Shown here piece after piece: positions 6,957 to 15,247 of a stretch of DNA of 34,075 nucleotides. The notes beneath the pieces were generated by a model. It saw nothing but the letters and a program-made list of their open reading frames with translations. It ran no database searches and had not been told where the DNA came from. Numbering within the stretch: position 1 is the first letter of the stretch; each line of letters starts with the position of its first letter. The stretch is from Clostridiales bacterium (GTDB lineage Bacteria; Bacillota; Clostridia; Lachnospirales; CAG-274): NCBI GenBank assembly GCA_021201395.1, contig JAJQFB010000082.1, forward strand, positions 1-34,075, read 5' to 3'. Made by a program: the position numbers and the translations under genes.

Positions 6957-7933
6957 TCAGTCCGTAAAAATCTGAACCCAGTAGGTGGTTCCGTTTTGGT
7001 TTACATAGCCTACCCCTAATTTACCGTAGCTTGAGCTTAAAATGTTGGCCTTGTGACCCTCAGAATTCATCCAGGCGGTCATAACGGCCTCGGCGGATTT
7101 CTGACCCATAGCTATATTTTCCCTGCGGCCTTATAGGAAATTCCCAGAGAAGTGAGCATCTGAAAAGGCGTTCCGTAGGTGGGAGAGGTGTGGCTGAAAT
7201 AGTTGTTGTCCGCCATATCCTGTACCTTAAGCTGAGCAGCGTTTGTAAGAGAGGAGTCTAAAGTCAGGGAGGATAAGCCTGCGGCGGCTCTCTCTTCATT
7301 TACAAGCTGCAATATTTCCTGAGCGGCCTTTGAGCTTGAGGTTGAATTTGAAGCAGAACCTGAGCTTTGTGCTGCCGTGGTGGTTTCTGTCTGAGCCTCT
7401 GTTGTTGTCTGTGTCTGTTTCACTGTTGTTGTTTCCGTCTGTTTTGTTGTTGTTTCGGTTGTGGTTTCAACAACTGCTTTTGTGGTTGTTTCTGCTGCTG
7501 CTTCGGCAGCTGCCTTTGTGGTTGTTTCTGTTATGTACTCTTTTGTTGTAAGCTCCGGCAGTGTAAAGGGAAGTTTTACCGTTGTTTTCTCTGTCGGGGG
7601 CTGTTCTTCCTTATCGGATGTTTCCGGCAGGGGCTTTGTCTCCGACTTTAAGTCGGGAACCGAGGGAAGAGCGGCTGTTGTTGCTTCCGCAGAAAGTTCG
7701 CATACCCTTGTTGTTACTTCGGGGGTTTGAGAGGGAAATCCGCCGTTGTTTTCAGGCTGAACAGGGTCTAAAACACTGTTTCCCGTCTGAGCTTCCGTCT
7801 GCGTTTCGCATATTTCCGACAGTGAGCCGAAATATGTATATGTACCTGTGTTTCCCGCAAAAGCTGTGGCCGTGTTTGTCAGGGCTATGGCTGCCGCTGT
7901 TGTGACGGCGGCTATTGTATTTAACTTTTTCAT
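6957..7933 (-). pseudogene. Secreted Thr-rich CAP/SCP-domain protein, frameshifted
   Basis: N-terminal signal peptide (MKKLNTIAAV, cleavage likely after AFA, residue 26), then a long Thr/Glu linker (about residues 120-200, repeated ETTTK-like units), then a CAP domain starting near AAQEILQLVNEERAAAGL. The frame stops at a TAG (7112-7114) after SYKAAGKI. Shifting by one base restores the canonical AGENIAMGQ and runs on through MTAWMNSEGHKANIL and TYWVQIFTD to a TGA at 6957-6959. One G is missing from the GGG at 7121-7123. Whether this is a real mutation or a homopolymer read error cannot be decided here. SD GGAGG precedes the ATG. CAP proteins of this type are secreted or wall-associated, function unknown. 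Confidence 0.88.
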
Positions 7934-7992
7934 TTTACATTACCTCCGTTAAATTTTTTTGTTTTTTCCGGGGAAGCGGTTTTGCCTCCCCT

Positions 7993-8018
7993 TAACATAT
8001 ATGTTACAAAAGTGTTAC
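7993..8018 (+). promoter_or_regulatory. WalR-like box and palindrome upstream of the CAP gene
   Basis: TGTTAC (8002-8007), five bases, TGTTAC (8013-8018) fits the WalR consensus TGTWAH-N5-TGTWAH exactly. It overlaps a 14-bp perfect palindrome TAACATATATGTTA (7993-8006). The site lies 70-85 bp before the minus-strand CAP gene. WalR (YycF) in Bacillus and relatives controls wall hydrolases and secreted wall proteins, which fits the target. The same direct repeat also resembles a PhoP box (11-bp period), so the regulator is uncertain. Confidence 0.45.
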
Positions 8019-8316
8019 GAAAAAATAAATGATGAATATATGGAAGAGGGGGAAGTCTTAGGAAGAAATGTAAGGGTTTAGGGCAAAACAGGGGGAAAAT
8101 GACATAAGATGTGGAAAAAAGGGAAGAAAGTAATTGTAAAAAAAACGTAAAGAAATTTTTGAATTATTTTATATATAAATAGTTAGAAATCATAGTGGAG
8201 CTTATGAACCTTGCGAGATAGACAGGGGAGAGCCTTTGGGGAAAGAATTTTGGTGAAAACGGCATAATTTTACCGCATATAAAGGCTTAAATCCATATTG
8301 ATTCGGGATTGCTCCC

Positions 8317-8339
8317 TATAATTGTGAAGAATTTAACAA
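8317..8339 (+). promoter_or_regulatory. Rex-like operator 1 abutting a TATAAT box
   Basis: TTGTGAAGAATTTAACAA (8322-8339) is TTGTGAA-N4-TTAACAA. Rex sites are TTGTGAA-N4-TTCACAA, with TTGTTAA/TTAACAA forms in clostridia. A TATAAT at 8317-8322 overlaps its first base, the usual place for a repressor, but the -35 region (CATATT at 17-nt spacing) is weak. Rex senses NADH/NAD+ and is known to control crt operons in Clostridium. Confidence 0.55.
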
Positions 8340-8378
8340 AGAATTAACGGAAATTAAACTTTCGGGTAGGAAGATTGT

Positions 8379-8396
8379 TTGTGAAAAAATTACCAA
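8379..8396 (+). promoter_or_regulatory. Rex-like operator 2
   Basis: TTGTGAAAAAATTACCAA (8379-8396): a perfect left half TTGTGAA, N4, and TTACCAA, one change from TTAACAA. It begins 57 bp after the first site and lies 69 bp before the crt -35 box. Two sites in this short stretch strengthen the case for redox control, although the surrounding DNA is AT-rich. Confidence 0.45.
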
Positions 8397-8464
8397 AAAA
8401 AACCTTAAAATAATAGTGGAAATATGATAAAACAGTAAAAATTTAATTAAAGCAATTATTTTTG

Positions 8465-8493
8465 TTTACAAATTTAAAATTATAGTGTATAAT
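8465..8493 (+). promoter_or_regulatory. Strong sigma-A type promoter of the butyrate operon
   Basis: TTTACA (8465-8470), 17-nt spacer, perfect TATAAT (8488-8493). Transcription would start near 8500, giving a leader of about 30 nt and SD GAGG before the crt ATG at 8532. Confidence 0.8.
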
Positions 8494-8531
8494 GAGAATG
8501 ATAAAAATTAAACAGAAATGAGGTTAAAAAA

Positions 8532-9305
8532 ATGTCAAACGTACTTACTGAAATCAAGGATCATGCTGCGGTTTTGAAGATAAATAAGCCTAAGGCTTTA
8601 AATGCTCTTAATGACGAGGTTTTGAAAGACTTGGGAGAGGCTTTCGCCGAGGCGGAAAATAACGACGATGTATATGTTGTTATTATTACCGGAGAAGGCA
8701 AGGCTTTCGTAGCCGGAGCGGATATTTCCCAGATGAAGGACCTTAATGCTGTTCAGGGAAAGGCTTTCGGCGTATACGGCAACAGTGTATTCCTTGCTAT
8801 CGAAAATTCCGTTAAGCCCGTTATTGCGGCAATAAACGGCTTCGCTTTAGGCGGCGGAAACGAGCTTGCCCTTGCCTGCGATATGAGAATTGCTTCTTCA
8901 AGGGCTAAATTCGGCCAGCCTGAGGTAGGCCTGGGAATTACCCCCGGCTTCGGCGGAACCCAGAGACTTCCCAGAGTTGTAGGCGCAGCTAAGGCTAAAG
9001 AGCTTATTTTAACGGGAAAGACAATTAAGGCTGACGAGGCTCTTGAAATCGGCCTTGTAAACAAGGTTGTTAAACCTGAGGCTCTTATGGACGAGGCTTT
9101 CGCTTTGGCAAATGCAATCTGTGCAAACGCTCAGATAGCCGTCAGACAGTCTAAGACCTGCATAAACAGAGGTCTCCAGACGGATATGGCAACAGGCGTT
9201 GCATATGAAGCCGAGGCTTTCGGTCTTTGCTTTGCAACAGAGGATCAAAAGGAAGGTATGACGGCCTTTGTGGAGAAGAGAGAGAAGAACTTTAAGAATT
9301 GTTAA
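8532..9305 (+). CDS. crt: 3-hydroxybutyryl-CoA dehydratase (crotonase)
   Basis: Dehydrates 3-hydroxybutyryl-CoA to crotonyl-CoA in butyrate formation. The 257-residue crotonase-fold protein has the CoA oxyanion segments AFVAGADIS (58-66) and GFALGGGNELALACD, with the two catalytic glutamates E111 and E131 (QPEVGLGITPGFGG). The neighbouring hbd, bcd, etfBA and thl make the short-chain pathway role secure, as opposed to general fatty acid oxidation. It is the first gene after a strong promoter and possible Rex operators. Codon choice here and through the operon favours C-ending codons (GGC, AAC, TTC) more than in the neighbouring hypothetical genes, as expected for high expression. Confidence 0.95.
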   Translation: MSNVLTEIKDHAAVLKINKPKALNALNDEVLKDLGEAFAEAENNDDVYVVIITGEGKAFVAGADISQMKDLNAVQGKAFGVYGNSVFLAIENSVKPVIAAINGFALGGGNELALACDMRIASSRAKFGQPEVGLGITPGFGGTQRLPRVVGAAKAKELILTGKTIKADEALEIGLVNKVVKPEALMDEAFALANAICANAQIAVRQSKTCINRGLQTDMATGVAYEAEAFGLCFATEDQKEGMTAFVEKREKNFKNC

Positions 9306-9310
9306 GGCAG

Positions 9311-9335
9311 CAACCGATTTATCAGCGGTTTTTGT
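9311..9335 (+). terminator. Weak hairpin after crt, possible attenuator
   Basis: AACCG (9312-9316) can pair with CGGTT (9326-9330), followed by TTT. The five-pair stem is too weak for firm termination but could lower read-through, giving more crt than downstream message. The segment ATCAGCGGTT is identical to the end of the repeat family, so it may be a remnant of one. Confidence 0.25.
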
Positions 9336-9361
9336 GAAAAATAGAAAGAAAACAATTTGAA

Positions 9362-9685
9362 ATGACTAAGGGATGTAAAATTTGGCTTTGGTTTATATTT
9401 ATATGCAACATAATATCCTGTGTTTCATGTTTGGCTCTTATTTCTTTAATCGGAATTTTGGGCGCTTATTCTGCGGTAGTTTGTGCCGTTATGATTGCAG
9501 GTATTGCTCTTCTGCTGTTTAAGCAGAAAAAGGTTGGCTTTTATATAATGCTTGTTATGGCTGTTGTTGCTTTTATTGTAAATATTATGAGCGGTGTAAG
9601 TATTATTTACGCACTTGCTTCGGCGGTGGTTTCGCCTGCTGTAACGTATTACTTTATCGGCAAAAATTCAGATGTTATTAAATAA
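9362..9685 (+). CDS. Small integral membrane protein of unknown function
   Basis: 107-residue hydrophobic protein with probable four membrane spans (about 7-27, 30-50, 59-79 and 80-98) and a short basic loop QKKVG. I do not recognise the family. It lies between crt and hbd on the operon strand, 56 nt after crt and 37 nt before hbd, so it is likely co-transcribed. The SD is poor (AAAGAAAAC), which predicts low translation. Its codons are more T-ending (GTT, ATT, TTT) than those of the butyrate enzymes around it, which suggests a later arrival or low expression. No known butyrate enzyme has this form. Confidence 0.65.
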   Translation: MTKGCKIWLWFIFICNIISCVSCLALISLIGILGAYSAVVCAVMIAGIALLLFKQKKVGFYIMLVMAVVAFIVNIMSGVSIIYALASAVVSPAVTYYFIGKNSDVIK

Positions 9686-9722
9686 TTATTATAATATTAT
9701 AAAAAATATACGGAGGTAAAAA

Positions 9723-10568
9723 ATGATTAAAACTGTTTACATTATCGGCGCAGGTCAGATGGGTCTTGACATCGGTCAGGTTATGGCTAAGGTAGGACTT
9801 CAGGTTACATTCAGAGATTTAAACGACGCTATTCTTGAGGGAGCCAAGGCAAAGCTTAATAAGAGCCTTGACAAGCAGGTCTCAAGAGGAAAGATTACCG
9901 AGGAGGCTAAGGCCGAGGTTCTTTCAAGAATCGTTTTCACAACAGAGCTTCACGAGGCAAGAAACGCAGACCTTGTTTTAGAGGCTATCGTTGAGAACGT
10001 AAAGGTTAAGAAGGACATCTTCTCTTCTCTTGAGGACATCTGCCACTTCGACACAATCTTTGCCACAAACACATCTTCTATTTCAATCACTGAAATAGCA
10101 GGCGCAACAAGACGTCCCGACAAATTTATCGGTATGCACTTCTTCAACCCGGCTACGGCTATGAAGCTTGTTGAGGTTATAAGAGGAATCAACACCTCCG
10201 ACGAAACCTTTAACACAATCTATGAGCTTGCAAAGACAATCGGCAAGACTCCCGTTGAGGTTAAAGAGGGTCCCGGCTTTGTAGTAAACAGAATACTCAT
10301 TCCCATGATTAATGAGGCTGTTATGGTTCTTGAGGAAGGCCTTGCTTCTGCAGAGGACATCGACACGGCTATGAAGCTTGGCTGCAACCATCCTATGGGA
10401 CCCCTTGCTTTAGGTGATCTTATAGGCCTTGACACCTGTCTTCACATTATGGACACATTCTATACTGAAACAGGCGACAGCAAATACCGTGCCGCAAGAC
10501 TTCTCCGCCAGATGGTAAGAGGCGGCAAGTTAGGCAGAAAGACCGGCGAGGGTTTCTTTAAGTATTGA
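9723..10568 (+). CDS. hbd: 3-hydroxybutyryl-CoA dehydrogenase
   Basis: Reduces acetoacetyl-CoA to 3-hydroxybutyryl-CoA with NAD(P)H. The 281-residue protein starts with the Rossmann motif GAGQMG (9-14), has catalytic-site segments ATNTSSISITEI (S119) and GMHFFNPA (H139, then E151), and ends in the helical dimerisation domain with GRKTGEGFF. Length and order match clostridial Hbd. SD ACGGAGG precedes the ATG. The 19-nt gap to bcd is typical of an operon. Confidence 0.96.
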   Translation: MIKTVYIIGAGQMGLDIGQVMAKVGLQVTFRDLNDAILEGAKAKLNKSLDKQVSRGKITEEAKAEVLSRIVFTTELHEARNADLVLEAIVENVKVKKDIFSSLEDICHFDTIFATNTSSISITEIAGATRRPDKFIGMHFFNPATAMKLVEVIRGINTSDETFNTIYELAKTIGKTPVEVKEGPGFVVNRILIPMINEAVMVLEEGLASAEDIDTAMKLGCNHPMGPLALGDLIGLDTCLHIMDTFYTETGDSKYRAARLLRQMVRGGKLGRKTGEGFFKY

Positions 10569-10587
10569 TTATTAGGAGGGCTTACAA

Positions 10588-11742
10588 ATGGATTTTGGTT
10601 TAAACAAAAAGCAGCTTCTTGCTCAGCAGCTTTTCAAGAGCTTTGCCGAGGAGGAAGTAAAGCCTCTTGCTCAGGAGGTTGACGAAACTGAAATATTCCC
10701 CAGAGGAACAGTTAAAAAAATGGCAAAAAGCGGCTTCTTAGGCATTCCCGTTCCCAAGGAATACGGCGGACAGGGCTGCGACGTGCTTACATATGTTATG
10801 TGCGTTGAGGAGCTTTCAAAGGTTTGTGGCACTACAGGCGTTATCGTTTCCGCACACACCTCACTCTGCTGCGACCCTATTCTTACCTACGGCAACGAGG
10901 AACAGAAGCAGAAATATCTCATTCCCTTAGCTAAGGGCGAAAAGTTAGGTGCTTTTGCACTTACGGAGCCCGGCGCAGGTACAGACGCACAGGGTATGCA
11001 GACAAAGGCCGTTTTAGACGGGGACGAATATGTTCTTAACGGAAGTAAAATATTTATTACAAACGGTAAGGAAGCTGACGTTTATGTTGTTTTTGCCGTT
11101 ACGGATATAGTTACCGACAAGAGAGGAAGAAAGAAGAAAGAAATTTCCTCATTTATAGTAGAAAAGGGTACTCCCGGCTTCGACTTCGGAACAAAGGAGA
11201 AGAAAATGGGTATCAGAGGTTCTTCAACCTACGAGCTTATTTTCACAGACTGCCGTATTCCCAAGGAAAATCTTTTGGGCGTAAAGGGCAAGGGCTTCGC
11301 TATGGCTATGCACACTCTCGACGGCGGCCGTATAGGTATCGCTTCACAGGCTTTGGGCATCGCAGAGGGCGCTCTCGAAAGAACAATCGAGTACGTTAAG
11401 GAAAGAAAACAGTTCGGCAGGGCAATCGGTACTTTCCAGAACACACAGTTCCAGCTTGCGGATATGGCCACAAAGGTTGAGGCAGCTAAGATGCTTGTTT
11501 ACAAGGCAGCCCTTGCAAAGCAGACAAAGGAAAGATATTCTGTAGAAGCAGCTCAGGCTAAGTTATGTGCGGCAGAGGTAGCTATGGAGGTTACAACGAA
11601 GTGTGTTCAGCTCCACGGAGGCTACGGCTATACAAGAGAGTATGATGTTGAAAGAATGATGAGAGACGCTAAGATTACGGAAATCTACGAGGGAACCTCA
11701 GAGGTTCAGCGTATGGTTATTTCCGGAAGCTTACTTGCGTAA
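10588..11742 (+). CDS. bcd: Butyryl-CoA dehydrogenase
   Basis: FAD enzyme reducing crotonyl-CoA to butyryl-CoA; in clostridia it works with EtfAB as an electron-bifurcating complex that also reduces ferredoxin with NADH. The 384-residue acyl-CoA dehydrogenase has [15 protein letters not shown] in the FAD/substrate region, [11 protein letters not shown], and [12 protein letters not shown]. The catalytic base is E368 in [10 protein letters not shown], the position used by short-chain enzymes. It is followed directly by etfB and etfA, which supports the bifurcating assignment. SD TTAGGAGGG. Confidence 0.96.
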   Translation: MDFGLNKKQLLAQQLFKSFAEEEVKPLAQEVDETEIFPRGTVKKMAKSGFLGIPVPKEYGGQGCDVLTYVMCVEELSKVCGTTGVIVSAHTSLCCDPILTYGNEEQKQKYLIPLAKGEKLGAFALTEPGAGTDAQGMQTKAVLDGDEYVLNGSKIFITNGKEADVYVVFAVTDIVTDKRGRKKKEISSFIVEKGTPGFDFGTKEKKMGIRGSSTYELIFTDCRIPKENLLGVKGKGFAMAMHTLDGGRIGIASQALGIAEGALERTIEYVKERKQFGRAIGTFQNTQFQLADMATKVEAAKMLVYKAALAKQTKERYSVEAAQAKLCAAEVAMEVTTKCVQLHGGYGYTREYDVERMMRDAKITEIYEGTSEVQRMVISGSLLA

Positions 11743-11757
11743 ACAGGGGGTAATGAT

Positions 11758-12540
11758 ATGAAAATTATAGTTTGTATTAAACAGGTGCCTGATACAAGGG
11801 GCGGAGTTAAGTTTAAGCCCGACGGCACACTCGACAGAGGGGCTATGCTCTCTATTATGAACCCCGATGACAAGGCCGGTCTTGAGGCAGCTTTAAGAAT
11901 TAAAGACAAGAACGGCACAGAGGTTACGGTTGTTTCAATGGGTCCGCCCAAGGCTGAGGACGCTTTAAGAGAAGCCTTAGCTATGGGCGCAGACAAGGCC
12001 GTACTTATTACGGACAGAGTTTTAGGCGGAGCAGACACATGGGCTACCTCAACCACAATCGCAGGGGCTATACGCTCTCTTGATTACGACCTTATAATTA
12101 CAGGCCGTCAGGCTATCGACGGCGACACGGCTCAGGTTGGCCCCCAGATTTCAGAGCATTTGGGAATACCCGTTATTTCATACGCTCAGAATATTAAGAT
12201 TGACGGCGACAGCGTTATCGTTGAAAGACAGTATGATGACAGATATCACGTTTTAAAGGCTAAAATGCCCTGTCTTATTACGGCTCTTTCAGAGTTAAAC
12301 AAGCCCCGTTATATGACTCCCGGCGGTATTTTCGACGCCTATGAAACAGAGATTAAGGTTATGGGCAGAGCCGACCTTATCGGTGTAGACGACTCCAACA
12401 TAGGCTTAAACGGTTCTCCCACAAAGATTGCAAAGGCTTCCGACAAGGTTCGTAAGGGAGCAGGCGAAAAGGTTAATCTTGACACGGAAGAATCCGTTAA
12501 GTACATTATCGGCAAGCTGACGGAAAAGCATATAATTTAA
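11758..12540 (+). CDS. etfB: Electron transfer flavoprotein, beta subunit
   Basis: Partner of EtfA in the Bcd-Etf complex; it holds the bifurcating FAD and the NADH site in clostridial versions. The 260-residue protein starts with KIIVCIKQVPDT and has SMGPPKAEDALREALAMGAD (residues 61-80), followed by DRVLGGADTWAT and TGRQAIDGDTAQVGPQ, which is the classical EtfB signature area. It sits 15 nt behind bcd and 16 nt before the etfA ATG. The length fits the bifurcating Group 1/2 types, but sequence alone does not prove bifurcation. Confidence 0.95.
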   Translation: MKIIVCIKQVPDTRGGVKFKPDGTLDRGAMLSIMNPDDKAGLEAALRIKDKNGTEVTVVSMGPPKAEDALREALAMGADKAVLITDRVLGGADTWATSTTIAGAIRSLDYDLIITGRQAIDGDTAQVGPQISEHLGIPVISYAQNIKIDGDSVIVERQYDDRYHVLKAKMPCLITALSELNKPRYMTPGGIFDAYETEIKVMGRADLIGVDDSNIGLNGSPTKIAKASDKVRKGAGEKVNLDTEESVKYIIGKLTEKHII

Positions 12541-12556
12541 TAAGGCGGTGAATAAA

Positions 12557-13570
12557 ATGGTATTGGAAGATTACAAGGGTGTATTTATTTACGCTCAGCA
12601 GGTAGACAATAAAATAGACAATATTGCTTATGAATTAATAGGCAAGGGCAGAGAGCTTGCAGACGTTTTAGGCACAAGCGTTACCGCCGTTTTGGTAGGC
12701 GATGGTGTAAAAGGTCTTGCGGACAGCTTAGGCGAATACGGTGCAGACAGAGTTATCGTTGTTGAGGATCCTCAGCTTAAGGAATACAGAACAGAACCTT
12801 ATACACACGCAGTTGCTTCTGTTATAAACGAATTTAAGCCCGAGATTATGCTCGTAGGCGCAACGGCTATAGGCAGAGATTTAGGCCCCAGAGTATCCGC
12901 AAGAGTGGCTACAGGCCTTACAGCCGACTGTACTTTCCTTGAAATAGGCGAGTTCAGAGGAAAGGCCAATCAGCTTCTTATGACAAGACCGGCTTTCGGC
13001 GGAAACACAATAGCAACTATTGCCTGCCCCGACAACAGACCCCAGATGGCTACTGTTCGCCCCGGCGTTATGCAGAAGCTTGAGAGAGTTCCCGGAAGAA
13101 AGGCCGAGGTTGTTGAGTATAAGACGGAATTTGTTCCCGACAGCAAGTATGTTGAGATTCTCGACATAGTTAAAGAGGTTGCAAACGCAGCCGACATTAT
13201 GGACGCTAAGATTTTGGTTTCAGGCGGCAGAGGTATGGGCGGCCCGGAAAATTTCGGTATGCTTGAAGAGCTTGCAGAGGCTTTAGGCGGAATGGTTAGC
13301 TGTTCACGTGCCGTTGTTGACGCAGGCTGGAAGCCCAAAGCTATGCAGGTTGGCCAGACAGGCAAGACGGTAAGACCCAACCTTTACATTGCCTGCGGTA
13401 TTTCAGGGGCAATTCAGCACCTTGCAGGTATGGAAAAATCAGACGTTATTATAGCAATCAACAAGGACGAAACAGCGCCTATCTTCGATGTAGCCGACTA
13501 CGGCATTGTGGGTGATGTTAAGAAGATAATCCCCAAATTAACGGAAGTTGTTAAAAGCTCTAAGGCTTGA
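12557..13570 (+). CDS. etfA: Electron transfer flavoprotein, alpha subunit
   Basis: Carries the FAD that passes electrons to Bcd. The 337-residue protein has an N-terminal nucleotide-binding domain ([13 protein letters not shown] onward) and the C-terminal FAD domain with [42 protein letters not shown] and [20 protein letters not shown], all conserved in EtfA. I start it at ATG 12557, with GGCGGTG at 12544-12550 as SD; a GTG three codons upstream is open but overlaps that SD. It pairs with etfB and bcd. Confidence 0.95.
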   Translation: MVLEDYKGVFIYAQQVDNKIDNIAYELIGKGRELADVLGTSVTAVLVGDGVKGLADSLGEYGADRVIVVEDPQLKEYRTEPYTHAVASVINEFKPEIMLVGATAIGRDLGPRVSARVATGLTADCTFLEIGEFRGKANQLLMTRPAFGGNTIATIACPDNRPQMATVRPGVMQKLERVPGRKAEVVEYKTEFVPDSKYVEILDIVKEVANAADIMDAKILVSGGRGMGGPENFGMLEELAEALGGMVSCSRAVVDAGWKPKAMQVGQTGKTVRPNLYIACGISGAIQHLAGMEKSDVIIAINKDETAPIFDVADYGIVGDVKKIIPKLTEVVKSSKA

Positions 13571-13587
13571 TAAGGAGGCATAATATT

Positions 13588-14769
13588 ATGAAGGATTTAT
13601 ATATTGTAAACTGCTGCAGAACAGCTATCGGTACTTTCGGCGGCTCATTAAGCAAAACACCCGCTGCTAAGATGGGTTCAATCGTTATTAAAGAAGCTCT
13701 TAAGAGAGCGGAGGTTAAGCCCGAGTGGGTTGACGAGGTTTATTTCGGCTGTATCCTTACGGCAGCTTTAGGCCAGAACCCCGCAAGACAGGCTTCCTTA
13801 GGCGCAGGTCTTTCCGTAGACGTTCCGGCTACAACAATCGGTATGGTTTGCGGTTCGGGTATGAAGTCTGTTGTTGAGGGTGCAAGAACAATCCTTGCAG
13901 GAGACGCAGACATCGTTGTCACAGGCGGTATGGAAAATATGTCGGCCGCTCCCTACGCTGTTCCCACAGCACGCTACGGCGCAAGAATGTTTAACACAAA
14001 TATGATAGACACAATGGTAAACGACGGTCTTTGGGACGTTTTCAACAACTACCATATGGGTATTACAGCCGAGAACGTAGCGGAACAGTGGGGTATCACA
14101 AGAGAAGAGCTTGACGCTTTCTCCCTTGCTTCACAGAAAAAGGCAGCCGCAGCTATAGCAGCAGGCAAGTTTGAGGACGAAATCGTTCCCGTTCCCGTAA
14201 AGGTTAAGAAAGAAACCGTTGAATTTAAGGTTGACGAACATCCCAGAGCTACCTCTATGGAGAAGTTAGCTAAGCTTCGCCCGGCTTTCAAGCCCGACGG
14301 CGGAAAGGTTACCGCAGGAAACGCTTCCGGTATTAACGATGGTGCAGCTGCTCTCGTTTTAGCTTCGGGAGAGGCTGTTGAGAAGTACGGTCTTAAGCCT
14401 ATGGCTAAGCTTATCGGCTGGGGACAGGCAGGCGTTGACCCCTCGATTATGGGTGTAGGCCCTGTAGGTGCTTCAAAGAACGCCCTTGCTAAGGCAGGCC
14501 TTACGGTTGAGGATATGGATCTTATCGAGGCTAACGAGGCTTTTGCAGCCCAGTCTGTAGCTGTTGCAAGAGATTTAGGCTTCGATATGACTAAAGTAAA
14601 CGTAAACGGCGGCGCCATAGCTTTAGGCCACCCCGTAGGAGCTTCAGGCGCAAGAATCATCGTTACCCTTCTTCACGAAATGAAGAAGAGAGACGAGGCC
14701 AAGAAAGGTCTTGCAACACTTTGTATCGGCGGCGGTATGGGTATCGCTACGGTATTTGAAAAGTGCTGA
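13588..14769 (+). CDS. thl: Acetyl-CoA acetyltransferase (thiolase)
   Basis: Condenses two acetyl-CoA to acetoacetyl-CoA, the entry step of butyrate formation. The 393-residue protein has the nucleophile C88 (VCGSGMKS), the H349 motif [13 protein letters not shown] and the second active-site cysteine C379 (LCIGGGMG), matching biosynthetic thiolases. The ATG at 13588 follows TAAGGAGG (13571-13578). The frame is open seven codons upstream but that would overlap etfA. Here thl is last in the operon, whereas many butyrate producers have it first. A hairpin follows at 14812-14864. Confidence 0.96.
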   Translation: MKDLYIVNCCRTAIGTFGGSLSKTPAAKMGSIVIKEALKRAEVKPEWVDEVYFGCILTAALGQNPARQASLGAGLSVDVPATTIGMVCGSGMKSVVEGARTILAGDADIVVTGGMENMSAAPYAVPTARYGARMFNTNMIDTMVNDGLWDVFNNYHMGITAENVAEQWGITREELDAFSLASQKKAAAAIAAGKFEDEIVPVPVKVKKETVEFKVDEHPRATSMEKLAKLRPAFKPDGGKVTAGNASGINDGAAALVLASGEAVEKYGLKPMAKLIGWGQAGVDPSIMGVGPVGASKNALAKAGLTVEDMDLIEANEAFAAQSVAVARDLGFDMTKVNVNGGAIALGHPVGASGARIIVTLLHEMKKRDEAKKGLATLCIGGGMGIATVFEKC

Positions 14770-14811
14770 TTTGACACTTAACCGATATATACAACATATA
14801 ACATAACAACA

Positions 14812-14864
14812 GAAAATCACCCCCTTAAGTCGGCTAAGGCTTTCGGAGGTGATTTTCCGCTTTT
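14812..14864 (+). terminator. Terminator of the butyrate operon
   Basis: GAAAATCACC (14812-14821) pairs with GGTGATTTTC (14848-14857), with an inner stem CCTTA/TAAGG in the loop, followed by CGCTTTTAT. The T-run is short, but the stem is long and stands right behind thl. Confidence 0.7.
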
Positions 14865-14988
14865 ATACCCTAAAATTCATCATTTAAAATGGAGTTGAGG
14901 GAAGATAAAAAAAATTTATGAATTAGTATACATCTGATGAATTATTCAACAAAGAATCATAGGCTTTAGACATTATACCATAATTTTT

Positions 14989-15150
14989 GGAACTGCTGAT
15001 TAATTAGCTCTTCGCATCTTCACCGCCGATTTTTCCGATTGCTTCGTCACGCATTTTCAACGTAGGCTCCGGCTACGCCCTCAAATGCTTTCCTTGCACT
15101 CAAAAAAATCTGCGGCAAATCTGCTTCGGCGAATTAATCATCGTTTTCTT
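14989..15150 (-). repeat. Structured repeat, copy 3 (full length)
   Basis: A 162-bp copy, bounded by GGAACTGCTGATTAATT and AATTAATCATCGTTTTC. The inner arms are CCGCCGATTTTT and AAAAATCTGCGG; the central hairpin is CGTAG/CTACG (15061-15077). It is the only copy oriented against its flanking genes and the only one far (about 220 bp) from the preceding stop codon. Read with the ATG terminus first, it starts ATG ATT AAT TCG CCG and meets stops at TGA, TAG and TAA. Confidence 0.9.
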
Positions 15151-15218
15151 TTTAAAATGTTCGATTTGATATTGTAATTTACAATGATCGGAATTATGAA
15201 AAATAAACCTTTTCGGCA

Positions 15219-15247
15219 TTGACTTTTTTATCTTTAGAGGGTAAAAT
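15219..15247 (+). promoter_or_regulatory. Sigma-A type promoter of the pyrH cluster
   Basis: TTGACT (15219-15224), 17-nt spacer, TAAAAT (15242-15247), about 43 nt before the pyrH ATG. It lies 68 bp past repeat copy 3, which therefore stays outside the transcript. Confidence 0.75.

Larger units (their letters stand above)
7934..8531. other. 598-bp divergent intergenic region
   Basis: No gene is supported here. From left to right it holds a GC-rich hairpin in the CAP leader (GGGGAGGC/GCTTCCCC, about 7970-7991), the WalR-like box, a purine-rich stretch on the plus strand (about 8040-8165), an AT-rich part, two Rex-like sites and the crt promoter. I found no match to known riboswitch cores and no open frame beyond short chance ones. 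Confidence 0.6.

Noticed and set aside
7110..7130. Programmed -1 frameshift in the CAP gene
   Set aside because: The site GCA GGG AAA ATA does not form an X-XXY-YYZ slippery heptamer and there is no stimulatory stem evident; a lost G is simpler.
7330..7730. Plus-strand Cys- and Val-rich open frames
   Set aside because: They are the antisense of the Thr-rich linker (ACA/ACG codons read backwards as TGT/CGT) and have no SD or family likeness.
7934..8320. Cyclic-di-GMP or other riboswitch before the CAP gene or crt
   Set aside because: GEMM and ydaO core motifs are absent on both strands; only a simple GC hairpin and purine-rich DNA are seen.
9311..9335. Sixth repeat copy after crt
   Set aside because: Only about 10 bases (ATCAGCGGTT) match; the partner arm is AACCGAT and the rest is missing. 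Kept as a weak hairpin.
14049..14660. 203-residue minus-strand frame inside thl, and similar long antisense frames in polC
   Set aside because: They lie inside clear genes with strong codon bias and start without SD; composition is low-complexity and typical of shadows.
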